Assembly: GCA_032719365.1 (NCBI GenBank)
Contig: CM064876.1
Span: forward strand, 61,375,864 to 61,439,863
From: Prinsepia uniflora
Lineage: Eukaryota; Streptophyta; Magnoliopsida; Rosales; Rosaceae
Reading direction: 5' to 3'
Length of the DNA: 64,000 bases
The notes under the pieces were generated by a model, which had not been told where the DNA came from, did not search any database, and worked only from the letters and a program-made list of their open reading frames with translations. Made by a program: the position numbers and the translations under genes. Shown here one piece after another: positions 45,621 through 57,879 of this stretch (position 1 is the stretch's first letter; every line of letters starts with the position of its first letter).

Positions 45621-46731
45621 GTGAGTGGACTTTGCTTTCTAACTTATGATGCATGCATAAATGTTTTTATATGTTTTCTATACGTGATTTCTATGTTTGT
45701 GATATGATATTTATGATTTACAGTTTTGCACGTATTTCGAGATAATTACGTATTTTTACGTTTTACGAGCTTACGATTTATGTTGTGATTTGATCATGGT
45801 TTTGATGGTTTGTTTTTGGGATTTGAAATATGATTTGATTTTAAATGATTTATAATGGATTTTGGAAAATGAATTCGGGCTTGAGGCCCAGTTCATAAAA
45901 GAGATTTCGATAAACGTGATTTCAGGTTTTGGAACTGGATTTCAGAAATGATGATTCGGGATTTGGTTTTGAAACTTGAAAGTGGATTTCTGGATTTGGG
46001 TTCAGAATGATAATTCCGGATGCTAGCTTACGGAATGATGATTTCATATTCGGATTTGGAAATGGATTTGGATTCGGAATGATGATTTCGAATTCAGCTT
46101 AGGATTCGAAATGGTGATTTAGAATTCGGATTTGGAAATGGTTTCCAAATGATTTTGGATTGGATTTGCTAGATCTGGTTATTGAGTTTAAAGACCAGGA
46201 TATGATATGTGATGGGGGCGGGCCCAGATTGGGTTTAAAAACCCGGATTGAGTTTAAAGACTCGGGAGTTTAAAGACTCGGATATTGTGATTTCCCCCGT
46301 AGGCCTATTGAGTTTAAAGACTCGGGAGTTTAAAGACTCGGGAGTTTAAAGACTCGGATTATATTGAGGCCTGGATTGAGTTTAAAGACTCGGATAGATC
46401 CAGTAGATTCGATTCGTTGAAATGGATTTCAAATGTGTTTTGGATTTCGTTGATGACTTGATGATTTTCAATAATGGTTTTCCGATGATTTGGGCTATGA
46501 CCCGGATGATATGGCTTTTGATGGTTTTGGGCTGAGGCCCGGGATTTAAGAAAAGGAAATGATTTCGGTTTGCATAAACTATTTTTATTATCTCGCAAAT
46601 GAACTGGTTTATGAATGCATGCATTGGTTTTTAAATGGAGGGTATACATGTCTTTTCTTATAAACGGTTTTCTATACTTATCCTTGATTATTTTCCACTC
46701 ACAATCTTTTATGTTTTTCGATACCCTCCAG
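45621..46731 (+). other. Candidate leader intron 2 in S3
   Basis: GTGAGTGGA (45621-45629) is the perfect reverse complement of TCCACTCAC at 46694-46702. The acceptor is ACCCTCCAG. Length is 1111 bp, the extra coming from GATTTGGA-type repeats. Confidence 0.45.
46184..46391 (+). repeat. TTTAAAG palindrome array in S3
   Basis: Six GAGTTTAAAGACTC modules in runs of two, three and one, plus the variants GGGTTTAAAAACCC (arms still pair) and GAGTTTAAAGACCA (arms do not). Confidence 0.8.
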
Positions 46732-47935
46732 GTTGTTGCTATGCGGGCTATTGTTAGAGAGACGGAGACATTACACACGCGATCCACAGTAGGTTCTGCG
46801 CACTCTGGGAAGTCCGGAAATTTTTGGACTGTCGCTTGGGAATCCCTTGTCCGGCTTACGTGTTACATGGAGGTTGGACGTCGGTTTAACCTTTATGTCG
46901 CATGTAAGTTAGACGGGAACATAGCTTATCCCTTAATCCCGAGGGATTGGGGGTAGGTCATGGCATCCTTCTCCTTTAGTCAGGTCAACCCGACAACCTG
47001 AACTAGGTCGTGCAGACCCGTGATCGTGACCCGAATGGTTCTCCGACGTCAGACTACCAGAACTGTTCGTTTGTCTTGTATTCTCATCGTCTCGATCCCT
47101 AGAACGGTTCTACCAACCTAGAGAACCGAGAAAAGGACTCGAAGTTACCTGTTCGAAGAGGAATAGTGATCGTGACCTGCAACCATGCTTCGCCATCTAC
47201 TCCGGCCACCTCCATCCTCGATTTTGATCTCAACCAACTCTCACAAACCCCACAAACACATTCCAATCATTAAAACTGATCAACATACACTAAAACCCAA
47301 ATTCCAATTTTTGAATGTAAACTCACCGTATCGAGCTTTCCCAGCCACCGTCCATGACGGTCCATCCCATTAGCACCTCCATGATCGTCTCCCCTCACTC
47401 TCTCTTTTTCATTCACACATTAGGGGCATCAGATGAAGATTGAACGGTGTTTGTGTAGGATTAGATGCACATGGGTTATAGGTTTCACCGGGAGGATGGA
47501 TAAAATGAAGATGATGGCTGATGAGGATAAGGATAAACCCAAAATATTGGGTTCTGGGCCTATCAGATGGGTGAAACTTGTCACTCATCTGGTGGGTCCT
47601 TCCAATTTTTTTTCCCAAATCAAATCATGCCACGTGTCGAAATCCTCAGTTTGTGTGAATAGTGCTAATTTCCTTTTTAGACCCATAATTTCCCCGTCCA
47701 ACGTCCGATTTCGATGTGCCATGTCTACAGACTCGTGACGTCCCGATCTACGTCACGGTCATCAGCTCTTGGGCATTTGACCACCTAGGTCAAAAGTCAA
47801 TATTTTGCCCAATTCTAAGGGTAAACGGTCATTTCACACCGTCCGTCCACGATTTCTCGACTAATCCTTGACTAGTCACGCTAATCCTCAAATTAATCGC
47901 GAATCTAATCCCAAAATTCAAGATGGGTTGTTACA

Positions 47936-50900
47936 AGCTTCCTCTCTTAAATAATTTCGTCCTCGAAATTCCAACTAATTCCATTTCCACCTCCAACTCG
48001 TGGAAATTCAACCTACCTCACACCTGGGCCTCTCATTCAGTATACGCCACCTGACAATTCTGTTATTATATGGACACCTCCTAAACTGTCACCACCTGAC
48101 AATACCACCTTGGTATCAGAGCTCCAACCGTTACCTCCAACCAGCATTCAGTCACTGACACAACCTTGACAATCCCCTACTCGAGTCACGACACCAACCT
48201 CGACCCACACTGGAGTCACACTAAGGGTACCTCGTACCAAATCCCTCATTGTAGCGTAGGATTCTGCGGTCATAATGGCACAAATCTCACCTAACTCAGC
48301 CAAGCTCAAAATGGCGGTATTTATCGGACCCGACCTGTAGTTACCCAAGCATAGATGCACAGGGTAGTCGCTTTATGTAAAGTAACTTGACATCTCACCC
48401 GACCTGTAGTTACGCAATCCACGTCTTATTTTACATGTGTGTAACTGGACCCCATCGAATGCCTGCCCAGTAGTGATAACACATCTCCTTTCTAGGGTTC
48501 CACTAGCCATCCATGGCTCTAAGCCACCCGCTCTTACAGTCACTGAACCCTACAAAACCTCTCTGGTCTAGCGCACAGTATCCAAGGTCTAGTCCAAATC
48601 CTCGACAACCCAACTACCTCAGAATTAAGCCGATTACCAACACATCCACCAAAACACCATTGTGCATGCCCCAAGCACACACAACATCCTCGTACCTAAA
48701 CCGTCCATAACATGATTGAAGTCTACTCCAATCGACCACCCACTCTCGTATCAAGGCCGTCCGCTACATGGCTCCATAAAATCTCAGTCTACTCATCCTC
48801 CATTGGCCAAAAAGCCAATCATGCTTCAATCTTGGAGCCCCTCTATCCAATCCTGTACCAGACAGATCACACACTCTAGGCCCAAACACATCCTCCAAGG
48901 CATGCCACTAGATTGACTCTGAAAGGTATCCAATTCCATCATTGCACTCTCAACACCAACACCACCAGTCTGAGTGAATGAATCCAAGATCCATAATCAC
49001 TCGCATGTCCAACACATACCCATCCACCTATCCAAAATAGATCATACACTCCACTCGGTGTCCATTCCGAGTCTCCTGGTCACCTGACAGTCACTAGCAC
49101 TCCAATATGAAAGAATGAATTCAAGATCCGCACTCATCCCCCATATCCAACCTATACTCCTCCACACGACCAAGACATGTCATATACTCCCCTCACATAT
49201 CCAACACATATCCATCCACCTGTCCAAGACAGAGGTTGGATAATAATTTTGTCTTACAATACGATTCTCCTCTACTCCTAGCTTAGCATAATCAGCAAGG
49301 CAATTCACCCAGATAACGACCAGACTTCGGCTCATACGGTCTTACACCGTTTTTGAATCCCTTGATGTCACATCGCTACTCATCATCTTTTCCACACCTA
49401 AACAGCTCAGTCAAAGACAGAACACGTCTAGACTGTGGGTTCTCTACAATTACCTCATATCGATCAGTTATAGTCACTCCTCGTCATCCTTACCTGTGTC
49501 AGATCGACCCTATCACCGCATATAGGGGAAAATCAAGGATGGTCCAAGACGATGACATCAAAATTCATCCTACAGGAGAGTAAACACAATCCCCGCTATA
49601 CTCACCACGCTCACCACACTTACCACTTATTCCCAATTCGGAATCACATTCACAACTTCTCTTGATTCCGAAGTTCCAACCATGTTGGAAGCATATGCAT
49701 ATTTTCCAAAAATTGGACTTCCCAGTCCCAACTCACTCAGACAACATCCCCCTATGTCTCCCGTAAACAATCTAATACCCAACTCGCATGTCCAGTTATG
49801 ACCGTTTATGTACATCCAAAAGGATGTCAATCCAACACTACCTGATGTACCGCTCGACTGAGGAGTTACAGCAGACTCCTGTTGTGATCTGAAGCCAAAT
49901 CTCTGCATACCACTATATCTACCAAATAGACCACTAAATCCCATGACAGTACTTACATCGTCCTTTATACCGTTTCGTCATATCACCACTTAGTCATCTT
50001 CATCACATCTGTCCTTTCAAACACTGCTGGGAGGAGTCCCAACACATCTCAACCATTACTGGGTTCCATCTAGTCCATCTCGATCCAAGATCCCGTTGTG
50101 GAATTTCAAGTCTCATAATCCTATTGACAGCCAAGCCCGAAGCTCTAACTAATCAACGGAAAAAAAGAAGTCACCTCTTCCGACTAAGAGTATTCTTTGA
50201 TAATTGCTGTAATGCTTAATTCCTTTCTCCCAACTAAACACTTCCATTGATTCTCTTCGGTTTCTTCCATCTTCAAATAAATTCTTCGTACTCCCTCAAC
50301 TCACCAATTTCTCTTGGTTAATGAATCAAAACCAAGCATGGGTCCTCCATGCTTCCGCTGCGCTACTCTGATAAAACCACCCAAACAAAGCATACCAGGA
50401 AAAGGAAACGTCCCGATTTTTATCGAATGTCCCGTTCGGTCCACATCCAACACAAGAACATAACCACAGAGTCACATCCTCAGCTCGCGGCTCATCATCT
50501 CCTATCTGGAGCTCGCGTCTCACCAAACTTGAATCTCTGCTCATACTGAGCTAAAACCTTTAATCTATACTCGGGTTGGAGGAAATTTCCTCCCTCGTAC
50601 CCCACAACTCTGGATATAACCCTTTTGACAAACCATACCAAGAAAAGAGAACGGGGAACGTCCCTCAATGTCACCCAATTCTCACTAGCCTTAACTAACT
50701 TCACTAGGTTCACTGGACTCACCAGGACCCCTAACACTACTAATCGGTCCTACCTTGGACCCCAAACATCATCTCAATAAAACACGGGAATCGGATCCCA
50801 CCATTTCACTTAGTGTCAAGCCAACCAATCTCCATAGTCTCAACAAGACTCAACCAAAGTCATCCACGAAGGTCATCTACTAACTCTGTTGTATTCATAT

Positions 50901-51310
50901 TCTCCAAAGCAACAGTCACAACTAGGGCTCCTCTAACCATCAAACTCAACTAGGGTTCCCCGAACTCGGCTGCTAGGTGCAGCACATTCCCAACTTTGCC
51001 TAACCAATTCTCATGACTTTAGCTGCTGAGAGCAGACTAACCACCCTAGCATGTCCAATAAATGGCCTCAACTCTGGAATCTCATCATATACGATCATTC
51101 TCGGGTCCCACTCTAAACCATGGCACAGATCGACCTATGGCGTCGATACACTCCATAGCTACGCCACGACTCCTTTCTACTGACTCTCGTACTATTACCC
51201 TAACGTAAGGTTGATGACGGGCTATCTTACTAGTAGAGACATCACATCCTCGGCACCTGCGCCAATACTCTAGTTCCAAACTGAGCAACCTCGCTCTGAT
51301 AACACCTTGG
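47936..51310 (-). other. Non-coding internal region of - strand LTR element E
   Basis: About 3.4 kb between a purine tract (47936-47952, after the left LTR) and a degenerate primer site (CTCTGATAACACC near 51292-51304). I find no gag, RT, RNase H or integrase motif. It shares blocks with the interior of F, for example GACTGTGGGTTCTCT near 49432 and 56110. The element resembles a large non-autonomous (LARD-like) retrotransposon. Confidence 0.65.
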
Positions 51311-51466
51311 TAAGACCCATCCCATTCCCCTTGGGATTAACGCGGGATGTGACATACTTCCGTCTAATCCACGTGCGACACGAAGGCCAGACACCCATCT
51401 AACCCCCGTGTAACATGAAGGCTAGCAAAGGGATAACCTGAACCAACAACCCATTCGGGCTTCTAG

Positions 51467-54400
51467 TGATAGGACCCATCCCAATCCCCCCGGGATTAGT
51501 GCGGGGTGACCCTGCTCCCGTCTGACACGAAGTGTCAGACAAGGGATATTTTCGACCTTTGCCCTCCCGGGCTATCAGAGCACGCCAGGATCCGGAGGAG
51601 GTATGTGATATCTCAGTCTCTGCTACAGTCCACATCCGATGTCAACCTGAAGGGCAGTCAAAACATTAAAAACTGTGAGTGGACAAAACCAGAGTTTATA
51701 AAAACATTTCATAAGAGAAGACATTTGTACCATTCACTAAAAAGCATGCATGCATTCGAAAACCATTTAACCAAAGAAACCATATGTGGGACTAAGCCCA
51801 AAACTATAATGAAATAGACCATACGGGCCACTGCCCAAATCATAAATAAACCAATAAGGGACTCAGCCCAAAACCATAACCATACTGAAATCAAGTACAC
51901 GAGCTCCTGCTCAAATCTTGTATCCACATAACATATATCATATTTATATCACATACACATATAATTCACACAACCAATCCTGTCACGGTTTCCAAAGCTA
52001 CGCGCGTGCTACCCAGGTCTCAATCCGAGTCTTCTCAAAGTCAAGATCAATGTCCGCATACCACTGACCCTACCTGAGGTAATAGTAATCATAGCCTTCC
52101 TGAGAGTAAGGAACCCAATTGGGGGGTGACTCCACTCAGTCGGTGCTCCGTGACTACTCTGGGGTCCACCCAGGCCAACGACCCTCCCGGAGGAGATAAT
52201 AGAAGTAAAGGAAGGTATATGAATACATATATATACATAACATAAACATTCATGTCTGGTTCCCTTGAACTGTCATGATCCATAACATCCATTAACCAGG
52301 GTTCATGCCGGTTCCCATAAACCGTCATGAACCCGGAAATCCATGTAGGGTCCCTGACCCGAAATCATCAGTGTAAAACAACTGGGTCTCGTGCTCGAAC
52401 ATATGACTCAACTGGGCACCGTGCCCGATATCTAAGGGTCAGTCACGACTCCGATCATAGTGATGTGTCCAACCATCCATCCAGGACCGCCCTCAATCCT
52501 GGTATGTCGCCGTGAACGTATCAACCGACGCGACCACCACAAGATCATGGTGCACTCATCACCGATCGCTATCCTGAACCATCAGCACTCCGAAGTCGAG
52601 CCTCCCCACGCTGCCCTACCACGAATCGTGCATCGTGACCTCTCCGGAAGGAACACATCCCAATCCGGAGGCGAGCGTCGTATCGTCGATCGACGTGCAC
52701 ATAGCACCCGTCGCGACCACGATTTAGACCCGAAGGTCGTAAATAGAGTCATATGCCCGAGACAAAACCAAATGGGTCTCATACCCGAGTTTATCTTTTT
52801 AGAAATCCAAAACTAGTTCATTTAGACCAATAAAGAAATACAGACCCGTATAGGCACCGTATAGGGCCGAAACCTCGAAATACATGCCTATACGTAACCA
52901 CACATCCAAATGCACTCATGGCATCACAAACAAGTATTTAAAACATATAATAAACATTTATGCATGCACCAATTTAGAAAACAAGGTCCACTCACTGACC
53001 GTCCGAGCTGCCGCATCGATTTGCGTGCGATAGGCTCTCCCGAGCCGATCACCATCACCGGGACTCCCAACCTGTCCAAATTTTAATAGAAGGTTACTAA
53101 CTACTTAATTAAGCTCCCACTAAATCCCCGTAATTTTCCCGAACTTTTAACTATTTTTAAACCAACTCTAAACCTTCCGACACCCCGAAAACTATCGAAA
53201 CAATGTCCGATTGACGCGAGACCAGTCCCAAAATCTTCGTTACATCGAATAGAAGATTTCCCGTGTTGAATACTTTCCCAAATTATGGCCCACGCCCCTA
53301 AAAGGTTGAAAACACTGTTCATCGTCTTCAGCCTCCAGCTACTGTTCATGGTACTGTTCATCCGTCGGTTTTCTTGGATTTTTGGACTGATTTTAGGTCC
53401 ATTTCATCCCATTTTAATCCTAATATGATCCTAATCCTATTTCCTATCATTTAGACATTAAAAATCGAAGGAAAAATCACCCAAAACCTTGCTTCCTATT
53501 CGGCCATGGCGGAGGTGTTTTCCTCCGCCGTCCACCGCCTATTCCAGGCTGTCCCAAGCCACGAAAACAATCCTAAACTCGTCCTAAGGTCCCCAGAAAC
53601 CCATCCTAAACCTTAGAATCGAATAAAACCAACGAAACTGAAATTTAGGAATTTGAATATTCCTTACCTCACAGGTTGGCTTTCCCCGCCGTGGCCGCCG
53701 CCGTGGCTGGCCACCGTCGTTCCCCTCACCGTCCTCATCCTCACGGTCACACACGGGCACAGTAGATTTATAGTGGTGAGGTGTGTTGTGTGTTTGAAAA
53801 ATGAAGAACAAAGAAGAAAATGAAGAAAATGGTGGATAAGGGGTTTCAGGTTTGTGTGTTTGGGGAAGGGGAAAATGTTGAGCTGATGAGGGAGAGTGAG
53901 GATTAAGTGAAGGGTGGGGATTTAAAAATTAATTTGTAATGACTGGTTAGGATTTAAGGATAGATGGATTAATTATATAATAATAATTATAATATTATTT
54001 AATTTAGTAGATCCACTTTTTAGGGGTTTATCCAATAGGATGATTGACACTTGTCACTCATCCATGTGACCCACTGAAAATATCTTGGCCAATCAGATTT
54101 CGCCAAATCATCCCGTCTCGAAGTACGTGCATAGTGAAATCGAACTTCCGTGACCTATAACTTCCCCGTTCGAAGTCCGATTTCAGCATGCCGCCTGCCT
54201 ATGGATTCGTATCTTCCTGATATACGTAACGGTCCTCGGCCCTTGGCCATTGGACCTCTCGGTCAAAAAGTCAACATTTGCCCCTTTTTAACCATAATTA
54301 CCAAAATGCCTCTAAACTTCCGAACGTCACAACTTCCTCCTCGAACGTCGGAATTGAACGTGTCACCTGTCTATGGACTCGTGACGTCACGAACTACGTC

Positions 54401-54579
54401 ACAGTCATCGGTCAAAGTCCATTTGACCATCCAAATGAAAAGTCAACATTTTGCCACGCCCAAGGGCAAAACGGTCATTTCGCATCGTTTGTCCGATTTC
54501 GCTCTACTAATCACGGATTAGCCTCACTAATCGTGATTACTCACTAATCTAATCACAGAATTTGGGATGGGTCGTTACA
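51467..54579 (-). repeat. F 3' LTR (left copy), 3113 bp
   Basis: Starts TGTAACGACCC at 54579 on the - strand. Candidate exon 1 donor is GAG-GTAAGG at 53667, exon-like block 53071-52996 (76 bp, after TTTGGACAG), candidate intron 52995-51647. GTGAGTGGACC at 52995-52985 pairs over ten bases with the partner at 51676-51685. On the + strand many GGG-N-CCC modules are visible (51787-52400), such as GGGCACCGTGCCC and GGGCCACTGCCC. Confidence 0.85.
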
Positions 54580-57500
54580 ACCTTCCCTCCTTAATTAATT
54601 TTGTCCTCGAAATTCCAACCGACCTAAGTCCAACCGTTCTTCCCTCCTTAATTTAGTTCCGTTCTCGAAACTCCAACTATCCTGACTCTACATCCACTTC
54701 GTGGAAAGTAGAATCGACCTCGAAACTCGTGTACACTCGTACACCCACTAACCAAACAATACTTACTTGTACCCAAGCGTACCACTAACACTCACGTCGC
54801 ATCGACTACACTCGACCACGTCGAGTGATAGTAATTACACGTTCCGAACTGACGCCACTTGTCAGTATCAGGACAACCCGAGTACCCTACTTGTCAAATC
54901 TACCAAGTCACTGACACAAACACTCGAAGGTTCCTTCTTCAATCACCAAACTATCCTGATGTCTACTCCCACCGGGAGTCATCAGACCTCACTCAACGAT
55001 CCTCGTTGACACCTCCGACAAACCGTCCCCACTTAACAGTCGTCAGTCGAAAACTGTCACTATACTCACTCGTGGTTACACTAACCACCAACTCACTCAT
55101 CCTGAGTACACGTATACCAACAAAACACTCGACCTGTGTGTACCCAGACCCATCAGAACTACTATGACCCAATGCACAGTATCCAATGTCCAGCCCACGA
55201 CCTCAACTAATCCAATGGTATCGGAACCAATCCGTCTACCAACACGTTCACCAACCTACTACTGGTATATCCTATATACCGTCACCAAACACTACAGCCT
55301 GTCCCGTATCGTACCTCGAACAACGCACAAGGTACATACATCTATCCATCAACCAGATTACAACCACCTAGGTCATAGCCAATCACGTTTTAATAATGGA
55401 GTCCATCTGTTCAATCCCATACCAGACAAATCAAAACTCCGACCCATTATCAATTTCCAAATCCAAATCCGAATCCACAATTTCGTAAGAAATCCCGAAT
55501 CCAAACCCAGAATTCATATCCATAACCATGTCCAAATTCAAATCCGAAATCATTATTCCGTAAGCTAGCATTTGGAATAACCATTCCGAACCCAAATCCA
55601 TAAAAAGAAAATCCACAGTCAAGCTCTAGAATCAAATCCTGAATCGTCACCCATAATCCGATTCCAAAACTCAAATCCAGAAATCCTCTTTCAAGTTCCA
55701 AAATCAAATCTTGAATCGTCATCCAGAAATCTAATTCCAAAACTCGAAACCTCGTTCACGTCTACCTAGACGCACCAAAACCGAACCTATCGGTTACCTA
55801 ATCAATACATTCGATTGACTTCATAGGGAAGCCAATCCCAATATCAACATATCTAGGCTAACAAAATCCGACCTCATCGGATACTTACTCACCTGAGTAA
55901 TATACCATACGGGATTTACCTCGAAAAGAAGTTCAGTCCCATCATGTTCCACTCAAACTCTCCACCTATCTGGATCATCAAGATCACGATCCAGATCCAA
56001 CACTACGTCGCTCGACCATAAACATCACGATCCCCGATCGTCACGATGTCCAAGGTCCTCAACCATTTCTCACATCTAAACAGATTAGTCAATGACGAGA
56101 CATGCCGAGACTGTGGGTTCTCTCCAATTATCCCGTATCGATCCTTGTCATTCCACCTAGGAAAACCCAAGGACGATCCAACACAAAGACACCAATACTC
56201 ATCCTACGTGAATGCAAACAAAACTCGCTGCACTCACCACGCCACGTAATCCAACATCGTCTGCCACCAAGCAGAAGATGAGAAATCTCAGTCACCTAAC
56301 TTCGATATACTCAAATCCACTTGATGACCCAAAACAAATTCCGGGTTCACCAACCAATACACGATCAGCGTACTGGTGACGCAACCATCGTCTACCACAT
56401 CTACCATCATCTACCGTGGTAGAAACTGAGAAGTCACCCAAAATGACTTCGAAATACCCAATACCAATGCGGAAAACCCGCATTCCACTCGTCACCTCAA
56501 TCGCAACCTCTTGCGATTTCGAAGTTCCAACCATATCGGAACCAACACACTCCGACATCAACCACGTGTCCCCTAACCAATTTAACTCTATTTGAGATCC
56601 ACTCTGGAACCACAGATACCGAACATATGCCCATCTCTACGGAGTCACATCCCGATCCGTAACTCATCGTCATCACAATCACTGGCACCAGCACCAGCGC
56701 TAGTACCACAATACTATCAGTACACGCAACCAACATCAGTATCGGCACACCATGTGCAAAACTGACAACCCTGGATCTCCGCTCATACCTAGCGACGACC
56801 CCGTACCTCTGCTCGAATAGGAGAAACTCTGCCTCCATCGTGCCCAACTCTGGGTACAGTCACCCTGACAACTCATACGGGAAAAGGAAACGTCACCTGA
56901 ACGTAACCAATCCTCAACAACCGTAACAACAACCATCCTCGGTAGTAGTGCCTGGCACAGACTCGTGCAAACCCAACTACAAGACATCACAATCGAGATT
57001 CGCGTCCAACAGAATCAATCGATCGTACCAACTACTCTGTATCCCCGCTCCGGTATTCGATCGACAAGTACCAACCCTGATAACTTGTCCAACTAATCAC
57101 TAACCAGTTGTAACTCAACTCAAGAAATGTCGTCTACCAGGTCGCCCATGACCTTAGTTGCACCAACTGTCCATCGCAACTGAGTAGCACGACAACCAAC
57201 TAGGTCTAACCAATAAGTACAACCTCGACTGCAGAGTGCAGTCCCAACAAAATCTGACATGACTAGACCGACTAACGAACCCAAATCCGAATAGTCGTCA
57301 AAGTCAAGCCACTCGCCAACTCGCCTTTCTGAACCATACACCTAAGGTAGGGTTCCACAATCACACTCTAGGGTTCCCCTGAACCCAACTGCGAAAACCA
57401 ATAAAATCAACAATATGACTGACTCCGCGGTCTTGACATCGTAAGGACGTCAATCCAATCTTACCGTCAATCCAACTTGGATTCCCCGAATCCGGCTGCT

Positions 57501-57879
57501 CACAGCAGTAAATCCATCTAACTCACCAATATCCGATCATCGGATGGTCACAACATCCAACCAGTCGTCGCAACTGATCCTACGACATCGTGAGAGACGA
57601 TCCCAACTAACCGTCACACGATCGAATCTAACGTACTAATATGTTCATCCTTCCATAGGGTCCCACACTGTTAAGCCCGACAGAATTATGGCAACCCCGA
57701 CATCAAGTGCCTTTTCCATCCTACTAACTATCGTACCGGCACCCCACTATCAGGTTGACCACGAACTGTAGCCCCTTGAGATATCACATCCTCAACCAGC
57801 GTGCATTCCAAGAGCTCCACGGTTGCTCGAATAGAGACAACCCCGCTCTGATAAGCAATCCTATGCTCTGATACCACGT
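54580..57879 (-). other. F internal region, non-coding
   Basis: About 3.3 kb with no zinc knuckle, protease, RT or integrase motif on either strand. 55430-55740, read on the - strand, closely resembles part of solo LTR S3 (about 45960-46100), including GCTAGCTTACGGAAT. The rest shares blocks with the interior of E. Confidence 0.7.

Larger units (their letters stand above)
43923..46965 (+). mobile_element. S3: solo LTR related to S1, 3043 bp
   Basis: Begins TGTAACTACCCG and ends GGTCATGGCA, with flanks sharing TCCT (43919-43922 and 46966-46969; the fifth base is ambiguous). It aligns with S1, including donor-like GAG-GTAAGA (44869), exon-like block 45544-45620 (77 bp), candidate intron 45621-46731 and the TTTAAAG palindrome array (46184-46391). 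It is inserted in the E left LTR. Confidence 0.85.
41683..47935 (-). repeat. E left LTR: - strand LTR carrying nested S3 and a Cassandra solo LTR
   Basis: On the - strand it starts TGTAACAACCC at 47935, next to a purine tract and an AATTTCGAGGACGAAAT block, and ends GGGTCCTGTCA at 41683. It matches the right LTR of the same element (51311-63086) block by block, for example 42122-43020 against 61052-61825. The pair is clearly diverged and the right copy has a deletion of about 0.55 kb, so the element is old. Candidate intron: 43380 down to 42196. Confidence 0.8.

Noticed and set aside
46615..46956. 113-codon frame at the end of S3
   Set aside because: It spans the intron-like interval and the LTR end without any family match.
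48148..51288. Possible gag or pol in the interiors of E and F
   Set aside because: I looked for zinc knuckle, DSG/DPG, FIDD, SDAS and D,D35E motifs on both strands and found none.
53584..53811. 75-codon frame with an acidic-then-Arg-rich run, conserved at 60050-60277
   Set aside because: The two copies are the two LTRs of one element, so conservation is not independent evidence. It ends at a donor-like site and may be leader exon 1, but coding is unproven.
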